Assembly: GCA_946902875.1 (NCBI GenBank)
Contig: OX336345.1
Span: forward strand, 5,859,395-5,923,394
From: Nematopogon swammerdamellus
Lineage: Eukaryota > Arthropoda > Insecta > Lepidoptera > Adelidae
Direction of reading: 5' to 3'
DNA length: 64,000 nucleotides
Shown here: in pieces, positions 22,937-32,777 of the stretch
How the letters are laid out: each line of letters starts with the position of its first letter
Position numbering within the stretch: the stretch's first letter is position 1
The notes under the pieces: model-generated
What the model was told of the DNA's origin: nothing
The model's input: the letters and a program-made list of their open reading frames with translations, nothing else
Database searches by the model: none
Program-made: the position numbers and the translations under genes

Positions 22937-23763
22937 TATGGAATCGGGATTTCACGTAAATAAAAAATTCAAAAGCATCAGTCCTAAAACAAACACAAAA
23001 CTGAAAAAATGTTCGCTATTGACTCGTGCGCCGTGCGTGAGCTTAGCACAAACTGACCTATCGATCGGCAAGTAGGTAAAGCACGCAGATAGCGTGCATG
23101 ACTGTGGAAGGACCGTGCCAAGATGAGAGGTGGCTATCACGGCGCGGCGCCCTTTAGGTTGAAATCTTGCCAAGTATATTGAAAACGGTGTATTTGTATC
23201 AGCAAAATGAGATTTCAAGCAATTTAAATGGATGTGAATGAAAAATTTTATTCATGTTAAACCAAATCAGTGATTACCAGATTCGATGATAAATAATAAT
23301 GGATCTGTGATACGTTTACTCCATTTAACTGACAGTGCCTACGCCGTGCGGGAACCCACGTTCTCACGAGGCGAGTCAGTCGGTCAACTTTTAATCGAAC
23401 GAGTAAAAACGCGAACGAATTGCATTCTCAAGCTTGAACTTTGACTCATATATTAAATTAATATACGAGTTAATATTATTAATGATATCCTCACTAAAGT
23501 GTTGGTAAAAAATAATGCTTATAAAATTATTAATACAAACTAGTCTCAAATTAACGAATTTTCCAAATAAAAATAACATAAATTTAACATACATAATGTA
23601 ATTAAGTATAGTATAATATGCGACGTTGATGAAGAATTTTGAATCGGTATTACTTTAACTGTAGTGAACTTATAATACCTACGTAGGTTTTTTTTCATTT
23701 ATTTGTATGAAATATACAGCCTATAATAATATTAAAGAAAATTGAAAACCTATACTAGGTAAC
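22937..23763. other. Mostly unassigned, with a family B scrap
   Basis: 23095-23160 matches the minus strand of family B (GACTGTGGAAGGACCGTGCC, then AGATGAGAGGTGGCTA). The rest is AT-rich with no gene signal. Confidence 0.45.
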
Positions 23764-24002
23764 ATAATATCCCTTGCCCCTTACTAGGTGGTAGGCTCAA
23801 ATTGTAGCCGACTGGGTTGGTACCACCGTACTGAATGTAAGATGGCCGCATGGCAACCTCGGTTGTGTTCTCCTCTAGTCCAGTATAGCCAACCAGGGAA
23901 GTCTCCGGTATGGCACCTACCTTCTCGGAGGTGATATTGGCTAGTCAGAGCATGTGCTTTGGCCCCTCTGACTCAGCCACCCATACCGGATTACATAAAA
24001 AA
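23764..24002 (+). mobile_element. SINE-like family C, copy 2
   Basis: A good copy of the family C body: TACTAGGTGGTAGGCTC, GGTTGGTACCACCGTACTGA, GTGTTCTCCTCTAGTCCAG, CACCCATACCGGATTACATA, then an A-rich tail. The head is missing. Confidence 0.65.
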
Positions 24003-24270
24003 ATAAAAAAATATATATAGGAACATAATAAGATATTCAGTTTCCAAATAATGTTTTGGTCATTTTAGGCGTTCCTACTATGGTTTGACCACTACCTTTT
24101 AGTGATAACTTTTATTGAGAAAATCGGACAGTCGTTCCAAGATGGCTCATGTTATGCGCGCACGCACGTCATAGAATTGAAACGAACGTAATAGGTACCC
24201 AAAGTTGACAGGTAATCAACTTACTGCCGTTCAACAAAAGTTGTAAAATTTTTATTGAAAGCATGCCCTC

Positions 24271-24335
24271 ATTTTTTTTTATGGGAACTTACACGGTTGG
24301 CTACATAACCTACAACATCCGTGATGTCAGCCCAT
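24271..24335 (-). mobile_element. Recombinant SINE (B head, A tail), 3' part split by LINE
   Basis: A poly(T) run followed by ACACGGTTGGCTACATAACC and ACATCCGTGATGTCAGCCCA is the reverse complement of the family A 3' end. It breaks at CCCAT, where the LINE starts. The rest is at 29827-30098. Confidence 0.65.
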
Positions 24336-24849
24336 GTCAGGAGTACGTCTTATGACGCCCTGACGTAGTATTCTGCTCCAGATAAACAATAGTTTCGGCA
24401 CACGGCAAAGTAATCGCAAGTACACCAAACAACATCCAATCGACGCATCCACTTCCACGCCACCTGTGGAGTTGTGGGCAAGACTTAGTTTCACGAATAA
24501 CTGCTCAAAAACAGCCCTACAAGTTGATACATCGCACCAAACCGTAAATACTACCCTCATTTACAACAACTAAAGTGCAATAAATATCTCTTGGTTTGCA
24601 TACTGACACTGACATTAAGAACTGTCATCTATCACTGTCACTGCCGCTATCAGACAGGAAAGGTCTGCCAGACCAAATTCCATTTGACCGTACTTCGTGG
24701 GACCGTACTTTGCATGATTGCATTTTCTGGTCACACTTAATTTTCGTTGACTTGCCTGTGAAGAAATATTAAATCTGTAATTACCTGATTCACCATTTTC
24801 TTACGGTTACTGGATCTATCACAAGTGGTAGCCCGAGCTTATTATCACA

Positions 24850-26901
24850 ATGTCTTCAAAATCCGATAATAGTACGACTTCACGACAAACACGCCAAACT
24901 ACTATGGCACAAAGAAAGGCCGAGTCTAAACTTTTGAAAACCGGATATATCCCATATAAGACATCAGTCAATATATCAAAGCCCGGAAATGACCAAAGCA
25001 CGCTAGAACCATCAGTACCAACCAATATTTCCAAATGCAAGAACCAAGCTGCTGAGGAAATTGGGGAAAAGCGTATACCTATGATGAACACAGGAAACCC
25101 ACTCGTAGTCGATCGCATACCGTCCACATCAGAGCCTAAACCTGTCTACACTCCACACAAGACACGCGACACTCATGATTCCGCCCTCAGGAAATATCTG
25201 GCCATAAAAAGTGGACCGATGGTTGATCCGGACAACGAGGGTAGCGTCACGAGCATTACTACATCAGGAGTGGCTTTTGCTTTAAAAAAGTCTGTGCGCG
25301 ATGAATTGATGGAGTCAGTCATGGGAGAATCCTCCCAGCAACGTAGAAGACCCGAGTCACCGGCACCATCAATTGGCTCGCGTACGTCCATCCCCGGAGT
25401 TCCGGCGATCAACCAACTCCCTACCACCGCCAATAGACTTGTACAGGACGCCAAAACTAAACTTGAAGAGTCCGTAGCCGTGGATGCAGAAGTGAGGGAT
25501 TTTGTTGTTGAGAAACTCTTGGGATTGAGCGAAATCGTGGTTCGTGTATGCGACTCCCGCCAACGACTGCTACTGGAAATTGAGCGCACTAAGGAACGGG
25601 CGGCCAGACAAGCTGAGTATAGAGAAAAGCAACTCTCTGCAGAACTGAAAACTATACTCGAGAATCATATTTGTTTGAAGGACACCGTTAGTGACATCCT
25701 AACGAAGGTATCTGCCACGCGTGAGCTGCTCGCATACGAGCTACCAATTACAAAGCGAGTGGAGACATCCGATGCCCCTTCAACATCTTCCTTAATGACA
25801 GATGACAAAAGAACGACCATACCACACAAACTCTCTCCACCAATAACTGCTAGAACGAACATCGAAAACCAAAACAACTCGCTATCGGAACAAGTTATTA
25901 GCGAGCTGGAGTTATCGCTTGAATTTAGCGATAGCATCAAGGTCCTTAACGATGTTGTAGTGGCACCTAATAACCTGTTGAGCGGGGAGAGTAAAATTAT
26001 GGTCATGTCAATCACTTCTCGACTACAATCCCTCTTTACTCTGCTGACAGTCTCCCTACTTACATCTCAGAAGGAGTCCTTAGCCAAGGATACCATTGTA
26101 GCGGACAGGAATGCCGAGATTGCCAAGATCAGACTCGACTCGATTAGCATGATTAGCCACACTACATCTAGTTCAACAGGAACTCAGATAGAACCTCGTA
26201 CTGCTACTGTAGATGATGCGCATTCGAGACTGTCCGTGGCCGTTGAGGTACCTTGTTCCCATGACACTAGTCCACTCTCGACGGCTCCGGTAAAGAGTAC
26301 GACCACCGTTTCCCCCTCTTCTGCACCGCACTCAGGCAGTGTCTCTGCCCAAGACAGCACCTCAGTTCTGAACACCAGTGCACAGTCTGCTACTGTGATT
26401 TTGCTGTTCAGCGATTCTGTAAAAATGGCTAAGGAACCAACCACAAACACTCCTATAGAGACCCAACCACCGTTGAGCAATGATTCCTTCCTCCCCGTAA
26501 CCGTTGCAGAATCGCGCAAGAAGCGTAACCGTAGACGTGCTGGAAGAGTTGTGACACCGCCATCGCAGATCATTAGAGGTACAGCCGCAAGTACATCCTC
26601 TGGATTGGCAGCTGTCAAGATGGAGTCACTAAAATATCTGCACGTATGGTCTCTGGCCCCGACGACCTCCGAAGATTTTCTTAGAGACCATTTGTCTTCT
26701 GTCGCACCATGCTCATCTTACAAAGTGAAAAGGCTCCCATCCAAGCAGACCGAGCACGCATCTTTCAAGGTTGGCATACCCGAGTCCAAGTATGACAGCA
26801 TTGTTAATCCGAATGCATGGCCTGAAGGAGCTCGCATAAAGCCTTGGCTTTTTCGTCGACCAGAAAGCAAGCACTCGCAAGGCTCGCAAAAGGCAAATTG
26901 A
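24850..26901 (+). CDS. LINE ORF1, gag-like RNA-binding protein
   Basis: 683 residues. LINE ORF1 proteins bind the element RNA and form the ribonucleoprotein. Residues 1-180 are polar and Ser/Thr-rich. About 205-300 is a long charged helical, probably coiled-coil, stretch (VEKLLGLSEIV, ERTKERAARQAEYREKQ). About 430-550 is low-complexity Ser/Thr. A basic patch RKKRNRRRAGR lies near 555-566. The last 95 residues (LHVWSLAPTTSEDFLRDHLS ... NPNAWPEGARIKPW) resemble the C-terminal RRM-like domain of insect CR1-type ORF1s. I see no CCHC zinc knuckles. The ATG at 24850 follows TTATCACA and is the first in frame. Confidence 0.75.
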   Translation: MSSKSDNSTTSRQTRQTTMAQRKAESKLLKTGYIPYKTSVNISKPGNDQSTLEPSVPTNISKCKNQAAEEIGEKRIPMMNTGNPLVVDRIPSTSEPKPVYTPHKTRDTHDSALRKYLAIKSGPMVDPDNEGSVTSITTSGVAFALKKSVRDELMESVMGESSQQRRRPESPAPSIGSRTSIPGVPAINQLPTTANRLVQDAKTKLEESVAVDAEVRDFVVEKLLGLSEIVVRVCDSRQRLLLEIERTKERAARQAEYREKQLSAELKTILENHICLKDTVSDILTKVSATRELLAYELPITKRVETSDAPSTSSLMTDDKRTTIPHKLSPPITARTNIENQNNSLSEQVISELELSLEFSDSIKVLNDVVVAPNNLLSGESKIMVMSITSRLQSLFTLLTVSLLTSQKESLAKDTIVADRNAEIAKIRLDSISMISHTTSSSTGTQIEPRTATVDDAHSRLSVAVEVPCSHDTSPLSTAPVKSTTTVSPSSAPHSGSVSAQDSTSVLNTSAQSATVILLFSDSVKMAKEPTTNTPIETQPPLSNDSFLPVTVAESRKKRNRRRAGRVVTPPSQIIRGTAASTSSGLAAVKMESLKYLHVWSLAPTTSEDFLRDHLSSVAPCSSYKVKRLPSKQTEHASFKVGIPESKYDSIVNPNAWPEGARIKPWLFRRPESKHSQGSQKAN

Positions 26902-29746
26902 ATGTTTCTACCAAAATGTACGTGGCTTGCGGTCTAAAACCACCGAATTCTCGTTGGCCGTGCTGAATTCGTCGGCGCATCTCTTCGCCCTGACGGAAAC
27001 ATGGCTATGTGATGGCATCTCCAACGCTGAACTGTTTCCAGACAACTTCACAGTCTGCAGAAAAGACCGAGCGGATGGCAGAAGAGGTGGAGGAGTTCTC
27101 CTCGCCGCTAGGCCCGGGTTAATCCTCCGCCCGCTAACTGTTCCCGGATTTACGGAAGCGCCCAATGATGAATTCTTGGCCGTGAAGATTTCGTGGAGAC
27201 GCACTCATTTAATCTGCTGCGTGGTTTACTTGCCTCCAAATATAGGAGAGGCACAGTGCACCCGATTTTTTGAATATATTGAAATATTGTGTGAAATTAA
27301 CAAGTTGAATTGTATTGTATTAGGAGATTTTAACCTCAACTCAATGAATCAAAACATATTAAACCGGTTCGAGTGCTTCATGACATTCTGCGAATTGTTT
27401 CAACATAACTCTGTTACTAATCGCGATCATCGGACTCTGGACCTTGTGCTGTCTACGCTTGAGTCAGAGCTTGTCAATGTACAACACGATCCCTTGGGAC
27501 TGGTTAGGCCAGACCCCTATCATCCGCCGCTATCAGTGACCATGACGTTCTCCTCCGGTGGTGGTGTAGAGGCCCCTATCGCTGCACTCGAGAGCCCATA
27601 CGCCGAATGGAACTTCAGAAAAGCTGACTTTAACACTCTCTATCAAGCCTTAGGGGAGATCGACTTTAGTAGGTTGTATACGTTCGACAATGTGAACGAA
27701 TCCGTTTCCTACTTCTACGATGTAATAACCCAAACCTTAAACAATTGTGTTCCCATAAAAAGGCGAAGCGTGGGCAGCCAGCGGTATTCATATCCTAACT
27801 GGTTCTCTGCACAGTTGATTCGCGACATTAAGAGTAAGGCTTGGTATCACAAACGGAGTAAACGAACTTCGTCTGCTGAGGATAAAGCTATGTTTCGGTC
27901 ACTCCGTAACAGTGTCAAAGCCGATATTAAATCAGAATACGCCGCATACCTGAGGAAAGCAGAGCTCAATCTAAAAAAGGACCCACAGTACTTCTGGAAC
28001 TATGTTAAATCCAAACGATCGAGTAAAACCCTACCTGTTCAGGTAACATTGAATAGTCAAGTAGTCCAGGGTTTTGAGGCAGCCCAAGCATTCGCTTCAT
28101 ATTTTAAATCTGTCTTTCTAGACGACGAACCAAAACTGGACGCGGATACCGCGTTTGCTGGTGTTACTGCTGTTGCCACAGCGGACCGTGTCCACATAGA
28201 CGATATCGATGCTGGAGAGGTTTATCTTGTACTCAAACTCTTAAAACCTAAACATTCGACCGGCCCTGATGGGATCCCTCCCTATGTCGTGAAGGATTGT
28301 AGAAGTGTATTTGTAAAACCTCTTACTTTCATATTTAACTTGAGTCTTAATCAGTCCGAATATCCGTCTCGGTGGAAGGAATCCAGAGTTACTCCCATTC
28401 ACAAATCGGGTGACAAGGCTGAAGTTGTTAATTACAGACCAATAGCAGTTCTCTCTGTGTTTGCAAAACTATTTGAAACCATTCTCCACCGTCGTATCTT
28501 CAGGCAGGTCGACTCCAAATTGGTGGACCCACAACATGGTTTCCGTCCAGCTCGCTCGACCGTGACGAACCTTACCACCTTTGTGAATTATGCAACTACT
28601 AGTTTGGACGCCGGCCGCCAAGTTGATGTGGCCTATTTTGATTTTAAGAAGGCCTTCGACAGAGTTGATAACGATATTCTGCTCCAGAAACTAGTTATTT
28701 TGGGCTTTACACCTAAATTGCTTTACTTTTTCGCCGACTACTTCCGCGACAGGAAACAGTTCGTGCAGTACGGAGTTTATCGATCAAACTCATACTTTAC
28801 GCGTTCAGGCGTCAGTCAAGGTAGCAACTTAGGTCCCTTATTTTTCCTTCTTTTTATTAACGATCTTCCAAATTTTGTTTTCTCGGCGCTATGCCTTTTG
28901 TTCGCTGACGACATTAAACTAATCCTAGAAATATCAAAACCTTCAGATTGTGAGCTGCTTCAATCCGATATCGATATTGTTCACGGATGGAGTATCGAGA
29001 ATAATCTTCTATTCAATGAGGCCAAATGTGCAGTGATGACATACACCAAGTCGTCGGCTCCTCTTGTATACGACTACACGCTGTCCGGTGCCAAATTAAC
29101 AACTGTTACATCAGTCAAAGACCTCGGTGTGACTATGGATCCCAAATTAAACTTCCATTCTCACATGAATAAACTTTGCAAGGCCTCTTTTAGGAACCTT
29201 GGATTTGTCCTCAGACAATCGGCCGACTTTCGTACAATAGAAGTAATAAAACTTCTTTATAATTCATTTGTACGCAGTAAATTGGAGTCGAATGCAATTG
29301 TTTGGTCTCCCTATGAAAGTACTTATACTCTCATGGTGGAGAAAGTCCAGAAACGATTTCTAAGATTCCTCTTTAAAAAACAGTATGGTTACTATCCCTT
29401 TCTATATCCCTCACTATATGTCCTAGGCATGGTGGGTTATGACACGTTGGAAGTGAGAAGGACTCTGTCACTTCTTGTTCACGTGTACAAACTACTGAAC
29501 GGCTCCATTCACAACCCGTCGGTGCTTGGTTCTGTATCAGTGTTCGTGCCTGACAACTACCGTCGGGCGAGGAGTCATCCATTGTTTCTAGTGCCCAAGT
29601 CGCGGACAAACTTACTACGCCACTCACCAGTTAGTCGTGCCTTGACACTGCTCAATGAATTGACTGCACAGGTTCCGGAGTTGGACATATTTGCCTCCTC
29701 AGTTCGGGAGTTCGCAAATACTGTCATGAAGCACCTGAATCGGTAA
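26840..29746 (+). CDS. LINE ORF2: AP endonuclease plus reverse transcriptase
   Basis: The frame is open from 26840, overlapping the end of ORF1 in the +1 frame, and has no ATG before the endonuclease begins (IECFYQNVRGLRSK from 26897). Counting from 26927, the endonuclease shows TETWL (23-27), LGDFNL (about 131-136) and a YHPPL motif. The RT palm shows FDFKKAFDRVD (about 571), SGVSQGSNLGPL (about 627), FADD (about 659-662, catalytic Asp pair) and LGVTMDPKLNF. The protein ends MKHLNR. It would nick target DNA and copy the element RNA in place. Translation must start by reinitiation, frameshift or a non-AUG codon, or the ATG was lost. Confidence 0.85.
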   Translation, partial: SLGFFVDQKASTRKARKRQIECFYQNVRGLRSKTTEFSLAVLNSSAHLFALTETWLCDGISNAELFPDNFTVCRKDRADGRRGGGVLLAARPGLILRPLTVPGFTEAPNDEFLAVKISWRRTHLICCVVYLPPNIGEAQCTRFFEYIEILCEINKLNCIVLGDFNLNSMNQNILNRFECFMTFCELFQHNSVTNRDHRTLDLVLSTLESELVNVQHDPLGLVRPDPYHPPLSVTMTFSSGGGVEAPIAALESPYAEWNFRKADFNTLYQALGEIDFSRLYTFDNVNESVSYFYDVITQTLNNCVPIKRRSVGSQRYSYPNWFSAQLIRDIKSKAWYHKRSKRTSSAEDKAMFRSLRNSVKADIKSEYAAYLRKAELNLKKDPQYFWNYVKSKRSSKTLPVQVTLNSQVVQGFEAAQAFASYFKSVFLDDEPKLDADTAFAGVTAVATADRVHIDDIDAGEVYLVLKLLKPKHSTGPDGIPPYVVKDCRSVFVKPLTFIFNLSLNQSEYPSRWKESRVTPIHKSGDKAEVVNYRPIAVLSVFAKLFETILHRRIFRQVDSKLVDPQHGFRPARSTVTNLTTFVNYATTSLDAGRQVDVAYFDFKKAFDRVDNDILLQKLVILGFTPKLLYFFADYFRDRKQFVQYGVYRSNSYFTRSGVSQGSNLGPLFFLLFINDLPNFVFSALCLLFADDIKLILEISKPSDCELLQSDIDIVHGWSIENNLLFNEAKCAVMTYTKSSAPLVYDYTLSGAKLTTVTSVKDLGVTMDPKLNFHSHMNKLCKASFRNLGFVLRQSADFRTIEVIKLLYNSFVRSKLESNAIVWSPYESTYTLMVEKVQKRFLRFLFKKQYGYYPFLYPSLYVLGMVGYDTLEVRRTLSLLVHVYKLLNGSIHNPSVLGSVSVFVPDNYRRARSHPLFLVPKSRTNLLRHSPVSRALTLLNELTAQVPELDIFASSVREFANTVMKHLNR

Positions 29747-29826
29747 TTCCTATATATGATGTTTTGGGTAACTCTGTAAGGTCATGTATAATAATTATAA
29801 ATAAATAAATAAATAAAAATAAAAAT
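29747..29826 (+). other. LINE 3' UTR and tail
   Basis: A short UTR without a clear AATAAA upstream of the tail, ending in ATAAATAAATAAATAAAAAT-type repeats. These resemble the 3' microsatellites of CR1-like elements more than a pure poly(A). Confidence 0.6.
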
Positions 29827-30098
29827 AACACCAGGTGAACTTGGTGCGTCACGCCAGTGTTTCCCTTCGGTCGTGTCGGCTACACTGAATCGGACGGAAA
29901 ACACAAACTATTTACATAGCCGTTTCGACCGACCTTTCATTCAGTGCGGTGGCACTAACCCGGGCGGAATACACCCTACCACCTAGTAATATAAGAAGGG
30001 AAGCATATCCCTTAGTCGCCTTTTACGACATACACGGAGAGAGATGCAGTGGGGCTATTCTTTTAAAGTACCGGCCCCACACGGTACGATTGTCTTTC
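29827..30098 (-). mobile_element. Recombinant SINE (B head, A tail), 5' part
   Basis: Read on the minus strand it starts GTGTGGGGCCGGTACTTTAA (family B head), reaches GGCGACTAAGGGATATG, then switches to CTTCCCTTCTTATATTACTA and continues as family A. The switch is at the same place as in 35937-36248, so this is an established recombinant family rather than one local accident. Confidence 0.65.
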
Positions 30099-30410
30099 AA
30101 TTCGCAAACTAATTTAGTTGACCGATTAAAATCGCCCCGTGAGAACGTGGCTGATACAAAGCAACAAGCATAGGACATTATCGCATTATGATGGATAGCC
30201 AATTTCATCTACTCTCTCTCTCTCTATGAAAATCTTATTCGGGCGACTCACTCGGCCGCTCGCCCTCACCGCGCGTGGGACGTTTTTCGACAATAAATCA
30301 GTGATATTGAATGAACTTATAGATTCTGATCAAATAATGCTCGTCTACCTTCGGCCGACTGCGGTTCGTTTTGTAATCCTGCTATTTAAAACTAGTATAT
30401 TAATGGTACT
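30099..30410. other. Unassigned DNA
   Basis: Short (CT)n run at about 30212-30226. No gene or repeat recognised. Confidence 0.35.
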
Positions 30411-30423
30411 GTGTGGGGCCGGT
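30411..30423 (+). mobile_element. Family B head, split by RTE
   Basis: GTGTGGGGCCGGT is the start of family B; the element continues at 31315. The shared GGGCCGGT (30416-30423 and 31315-31322) is the target duplication of the RTE insertion. Confidence 0.65.
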
Positions 30424-31314
30424 CAGTCAAGTAGTCAGTCAGTCAGCGTGTAAGCGTCCACTGCTGGACATACGCCTCTCCAATTTTCCTCCAGTCCTCC
30501 CGGCCTTCAGCGGTACGGAACCACTGCTTTCCGCCGACATACTTGATGTCGTCGTCCCACCTGGCGGGTGGTCTTCCCACACTCCGTTTTCCTGTCCACG
30601 GGCGCCAGTGTAGGACACGGTTACTCCAGCGGCCATCGTCTCTTCGGCTGACGTGCCCAGCCCATTGTCACTTGAGCTTAGCCACCAGGTATCCAATATC
30701 GACTACTTTGGTGCGTCGGCGGATTGCCTCGTTACGCACCATATCACGTAGCGTTATTCCCAGCATGGCTCGCTCCATTGCTCGCTGGGCAACTTTAAAC
30801 CTTTGGACAACACCGACCGTCAGAGTCCACGTTTCACACCCGTACGTCATAACCGGGAGGACACCCTGGTCATATATACGGGTTTTTTAATTTTGCGGAA
30901 GATTTCTCAGGGCGAATTTTAACTTTCCGAAGGCAGCCCAACCCAGTTGAATTCGTCTCTCGGCCTCCTATAGCAGACCTTGTCTACCAAGCCGCAGAAT
31001 TTGACCGAGATATACGTACTCTTTAACCTGTTCGATCACTTCTCCGTCAATAACGATTTGTCCTCCCGTCATAACCTCGGTCGCCATGACCGTGGTTTTG
31101 TCCCGGTTCATCTTCAGACCCACCTTCATCGACGCTGTATAGAGGTCTTCCAGCATGGTCTGAAGCTGATCTCGGGAATTTGAAATTTGACAGAAGGACA
31201 ATGTCATCGGCGAAGCGCAGATGACTGAGAAGATCTCCATTCACGTTGATACCCATGTTGTCCCACTGAAGCGTCTTGAACACATCTTCTAATGCGTTCG
31301 TGAAGAGCTTGGGT
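30424..31314 (-). pseudogene. RTE-type LINE fragment, RT C-terminal half
   Basis: 891 bp, 5'-truncated, minus strand. The translation in pieces gives HLRFADDIVLLS (palm motif with Asp pair), KMNRDKTTVMATEVMTGG, EQVKEYVYLGQI, VMTYGCETWTL, QRAMERAMLGITLRD, then RSVGRPPARWDDDIKYV and GEAYVQQWTLTR. All of these are characteristic of RTE-clade RTs. Frameshifts separate the pieces. The 3' end has GACT/CAGT repeats. Exact GGGCCGGT duplications flank it. Confidence 0.75.
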
Positions 31315-31632
31315 GGGCCGGTACTTAAAAATAATAGCCCCACTGCATCACTCCTCGTGCATGTCTTCAAAGGCGACTAAGGGATAGGGGCAAGATTCCG
31401 TGCTAAAGGGCGATAAGATAGCCACTCCTCACCTTGGCACGGTATTTCCACCGAGTCATGCAGCAGGTGAGCCTTCGTGCCTTACTTGCTGCTTGATAGT
31501 TATCTTGTCCGAATACTTAGCTACACGTGGTGGTTGGTATTGTGCTGTAATTTGCCAGAGCACAACACCGTTTACTCTGCTTACCCCGATTGTCGGGATA
31601 CAGCGTGTGGTGTGTATCTAAGTATGCATATG
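31315..31632 (+). mobile_element. Family B element, main part
   Basis: It continues from the split head: GGCCGGTACTTAAAAATAAT, AGGCGACTAAGGGATAGGGG, CACCGAGTCATGCAGCAGG, TGATAGTTATCTTGTCCGAA, CCGATTGTCGGGATACAGCG and GTGTGTATCTAAG. Next to the copy at 19484 this is the most complete one. Confidence 0.7.
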
Positions 31633-32029
31633 AATGACTATGTTAGTTATTATAACTAACGAGGTGCTCCATCCGTGGTTCGGATTACATGTAAAACTTT
31701 ACATCCCCTTTCAAGCCGAAAATAAAGAGAAAAAAATACATCCCGACCATGTCTTACTATACATTCTTATGACAGTTTGCATAAGAATGTACAGTAAGAC
31801 CACGATCTACTAAAATCTATTGAATTATATAAGTCATCAAGAATGTTTTTCTCGTAACATTAGTAACTGATGTCTTGTTTAGGACGTCATAAATGCTGAT
31901 CTATAGTAGATGTTAGATGATCCTTTATCATTCCTGATTAAAACATGTCACCCACAAGTCAGCTTATAAGCTGAGTTCATAAAGACTGATGCTTGTGATG
32001 TAAAAAAAAAAAATTGAAAATTTGCGAGC
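31633..32029. other. Unassigned DNA with a small hairpin
   Basis: TCTTACTATACATTCTTATG and CATAAGAATGTACAGTAAGA (31751-31799) form an imperfect inverted repeat. Nothing else recognised. Confidence 0.35.
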
Positions 32030-32262
32030 TGCAGTGACAGTAGACTGGCAAAATTTGTCGCAGACCCGACAACCGCTGGGGTAGACGGGTGTTTGAATGG
32101 AGGCCACGTACAAGCTAGGACGCCCCCGTGGATAGAAGAACTAAAAAGGTAGCCGGGAGTAGGTGGATGTGAAGAGAGGAAAACCGCGTGTGGTGGCGTG
32201 CTTTAGGAGAGGCCTATGTCCAGCACTGATACGGGCTGACGATGATATGGCTCACTTTATCG
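32030..32262 (+). pseudogene. Degraded RTE C-terminal fragment
   Basis: The plus strand reads FEWRPRT, KVAGSRWM and WWRALGEAYVQH across interrupting stops, matching the end of RTE-type RTs but from a different lineage than 30424-31314. The 3' end passes into GATGAT. Confidence 0.55.
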
Positions 32263-32637
32263 TCCGCAAATACCCGAGTAAACAGCCCAAACGCATTCAT
32301 AGCATGAGATGACTTTTAATGCGATTCGCATTGAACTGAACGGATTTGAATTTGAACGGATTGAATTGAACGGATTACCACCGTTATGAAAATTTGTATG
32401 TGAAGACTGATTGTTATTGTATTGTACCGATAGGTATAGTTATTTGTTGTATTGTACTGTTATTTGTTGTATTGTTTATTGATCATTCATATGGTAGTTA
32501 AGACTGCAACTTGTCACAATTTGTTCTATCCGCCTCGATTACACCCACGAAGAAGAACCGGCAAGAAACTTTGCAGGGTATTTTTTTATACATTTTATTA
32601 CAAGTATTTTACTGACTAGCTACAAAATAACATCGCT
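32263..32637. other. Low-complexity stretch
   Basis: TGAACGGATTTGAAT-type repeats (32335-32385) and TTATTTGTTGTATTGT-type repeats (32410-32480). No gene. Confidence 0.4.
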
Positions 32638-32639
32638 TA

Positions 32640-32774
32640 GGCCCACTTGCACCAACACGAATTTAAGATATAAACCAGTTTAACTCGTTAAGCTAGCATC
32701 CGTTGACTGTGGGAACCGCGTTTAAATCCATAACTCGCTACTTAACTCTAAACTCGTGTTGGTGCAAGTGGGCC
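32640..32774. mobile_element. MITE of about 135 bp, copy 1
   Basis: It begins GGCCCACTTGCACCAACACG and ends with its inverted complement, TIR about 29 bp. It is flanked on both sides by TTA (32637-32639, 32775-32777). A second copy at 51773-51909 is inserted in a SINE. The TIR word and 3-bp TWA duplication suggest PIF/Harbinger, although a TA reading (Tc1/mariner) cannot be excluded. Confidence 0.65.
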
Positions 32775-32777
32775 TTA

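Larger units (their letters stand above)
24336..29826 (+). mobile_element. Apparently complete LINE of the CR1/Jockey group, 5.5 kb
   Basis: A 514-bp 5' region, a gag-like ORF1, an endonuclease-plus-RT ORF2 and an 80-bp 3' UTR ending in (AATA)n-like repeats. It is inserted cleanly between CCCAT and AACACC of a SINE. There is no obvious target duplication, and a one- or two-base one would be hidden by the A-rich end. Absence of stops across about 1,650 codons suggests a young copy. I assign it only to the CR1/Jockey group; the ORF1 C-terminal domain recalls Daphne-like or CR1-like insect elements. Confidence 0.8.

Noticed and set aside
24327..26618. Minus-strand frames under LINE ORF1
   Set aside because: They are shadows of ORF1; several overlap in different frames and none has domain features.
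26908..27204. Minus-strand 98-codon frame under ORF2
   Set aside because: Antisense of the conserved endonuclease region.
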